A DNA stretch of 64,000 nt, taken from the NCBI GenBank assembly GCA_017643165.1, contig JAEPNY010000002.1:686979-750978 (forward strand), written 5' to 3'. This DNA is from Psychroserpens sp. Lineage in GTDB: Bacteria > Bacteroidota > Bacteroidia > Flavobacteriales > Flavobacteriaceae. The notes under the pieces are model-generated. The model made no database searches, was not told where the DNA came from, and saw nothing but the letters and a program-made list of their open reading frames with translations. Numbering within the stretch: the stretch's first letter is position 1; each line of letters begins with the position of its first letter. The position numbers and the translations under genes were made by a program. Positions 62,970 through 64,000 of the stretch are shown in pieces.

Positions 62970-63037
62970 TACACCTAACTATGACAAAAATTTAAATGAC
63001 TTTTAAAATTTAAAAGTCCCTAAAGATGAAGTGAATA

Positions 63038-64000
63038 ATGCGACTGCGTTCTCTACTGACCATAACTATCACCCTACTTTTTTTGCATTCATTTGCACAA
63101 GACAAGAAGACTCTCAATATTTCTCGTACACAAGAAGCACCTAAAATAGACGGACTTCTAGACGATGCTATATGGCAAAATGCTGAAATTGCCACCGATT
63201 TCATACAATTTCGACCAGAAATGGGTATCACTCTATCTGATAATGAGCGCACAGAAGTTAAGATGACGTACGATGATGAAGCAATTTATATTGCAGCCTA
63301 TCTGTACGATGATCCAAATAAAATAATGAAACAACTTACGGCTAGAGATAACTTTGGTCAATCCGATTTTTTCGCATTAGTACTCAATCCTAATAATGAT
63401 GCTCAAAACGATTCACAGTTTTTTGTGTTTAGTTCTGGAGTGCAAGCTGATGCTTTGGCCTCACCGAGTATTGGTGAAGACTTTAGCTGGAACGCCGTAT
63501 GGGATAGTGCTGTCCAGATGCATGACGATGGCTGGTCACTTGAAATGAAAATACCATATCGTACGCTTCGTTTTAAGAAAGAAGAAAATCCGACATGGGG
63601 ATTACAATTCCATAGACATTTCAGACGCTTTAGATCCCAATACACCTGGAATCCAATTGATGTTACCAAAGGGAATATCGGACTTTATCATGGTGAACTT
63701 GAGGGCTTAGAAAACGTTGAGCCTCCTACCCGCTTAATTTTATATCCATTTACCACTGGTATTGTAAATTCGTTTAATGATGAAACGACTACAGATCTTA
63801 CATTCGGGATGGATGTTAAATATGGTATTACAGAAAATTTCACCTTAGATGCAACGCTAGTTCCTGACTTTAGTCAAGCTGGTTTTGATAATGTCGTTTT
63901 AAATTTGGGACCGTTTGAACAAACATTCTCAGAACAACGACAATTTTTTACGGAAGGCGTTGATCTATTCTCGACAGCTGGATTATTCTTTTCACGGAGG
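63038..64000 (+). CDS. DUF5916-domain outer-membrane protein, 3' end cut by window
   Basis: The first 321 codons of a large protein, open at the window end. Signal peptide (LLTITITLLFLHSFAQ) at the ATG at 63038. A family-9 carbohydrate-binding-like domain follows (APKIDGLLDDAIWQNAEIA, VKMTYDDEAIYIAAYLYDD, DGWSLEMKIPYRTLRF). The DUF5916 barrel starts (LDATLVPDFSQAGFDNVVLN, then FSEQRQFFTEGVDLFS and GLFFSRR). Such proteins are about 700-800 residues and are predicted outer-membrane barrels; function unknown. Confidence 0.88.
   Translation, partial: MRLRSLLTITITLLFLHSFAQDKKTLNISRTQEAPKIDGLLDDAIWQNAEIATDFIQFRPEMGITLSDNERTEVKMTYDDEAIYIAAYLYDDPNKIMKQLTARDNFGQSDFFALVLNPNNDAQNDSQFFVFSSGVQADALASPSIGEDFSWNAVWDSAVQMHDDGWSLEMKIPYRTLRFKKEENPTWGLQFHRHFRRFRSQYTWNPIDVTKGNIGLYHGELEGLENVEPPTRLILYPFTTGIVNSFNDETTTDLTFGMDVKYGITENFTLDATLVPDFSQAGFDNVVLNLGPFEQTFSEQRQFFTEGVDLFSTAGLFFSRR

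Overview
The window reads as chromosome of a low-GC marine Flavobacteriaceae (Bacteroidota). The evidence is AT-rich coding sequence, no Shine-Dalgarno sites, many upstream boxes of the Bacteroidota -7 consensus TAnnTTTG, SDDDD-type surface lipoprotein signals, a fused E1 alpha-ketoacid dehydrogenase, DUF5916, DUF6146, DUF6787 and QEGLA families, and TonB-receptor/lipoprotein operons. Most of it is core chromosome. No tRNA, rRNA, CRISPR array, prophage or insertion sequence was seen.

Layout. 1-2.9 kb: end of a capsule/exopolysaccharide export pair (Wza-like, Wzc-like). 3-5.3 kb: proline dehydrogenase divergent from aroB. 5.4-11.1 kb: lipoprotein, prolyl-aminopeptidase-like hydrolase, SDR, topoisomerase III and an RluE-like pseudouridine synthase. 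11.2-16.4 kb: TetR-ABC-HlyD-TolC export operon whose ABC ATPase has degenerate motifs. 17.2-20.1 kb: a DEAD/DEAH helicase, then an 817-base stretch without large genes that carries three tandem tiny ORFs with repeated upstream sites and a strong terminator, then a lone ExbD. 20.1-27.4 kb: 3D-domain lipoprotein, fused E1 dehydrogenase, 2OG-Fe(II) oxygenase, SUI1-like factor, DUF1835, nucleoside phosphorylase and a cytoplasmic substrate-binding-fold protein. 27.4-31.7 kb: ung, JmjC-like protein, MutS2-like ATPase, DCC thiol oxidoreductase. 31.75-32.26 kb: a second region without a large gene, with an orphan promoter, tiny or broken ORFs and a highly structured 140-nt element. 32.3-35.7 kb: a GshB/TerB-like/N-formylglutamate amidohydrolase/QEGLA cluster in which gshB is frameshifted by a 4-bp tandem duplication. 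35.7-42.2 kb: dicarboxylate symporter, aroC, LpxH-like phosphatase, FAD/Fe-S dehydrogenase. 42.3-47 kb: outer-membrane protein, DinB, Lrp/AsnC, M14 carboxypeptidase, XRE regulator, lipoprotein, TerC. 47-52 kb: parC - small membrane protein - parE. 52.3-57.9 kb: ychF, ferredoxin, acyl-CoA reductase, serC, serA, DUF937. 58-62.4 kb: an operon ending in a His-rich membrane-anchored protein, a TonB receptor and a surface lipoprotein, probably for uptake of a metal or metal complex. 63 kb to the end: a DUF5916 protein cut by the window edge.

The best candidates for something undescribed are the tandem tiny-peptide transcript at 18.9-19.45 kb, the possibly related orphan-promoter region at 31.9-32.26 kb, and the structured 140-nt element at the end of that second region. 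The gshB frameshift is the clearest gene lesion.
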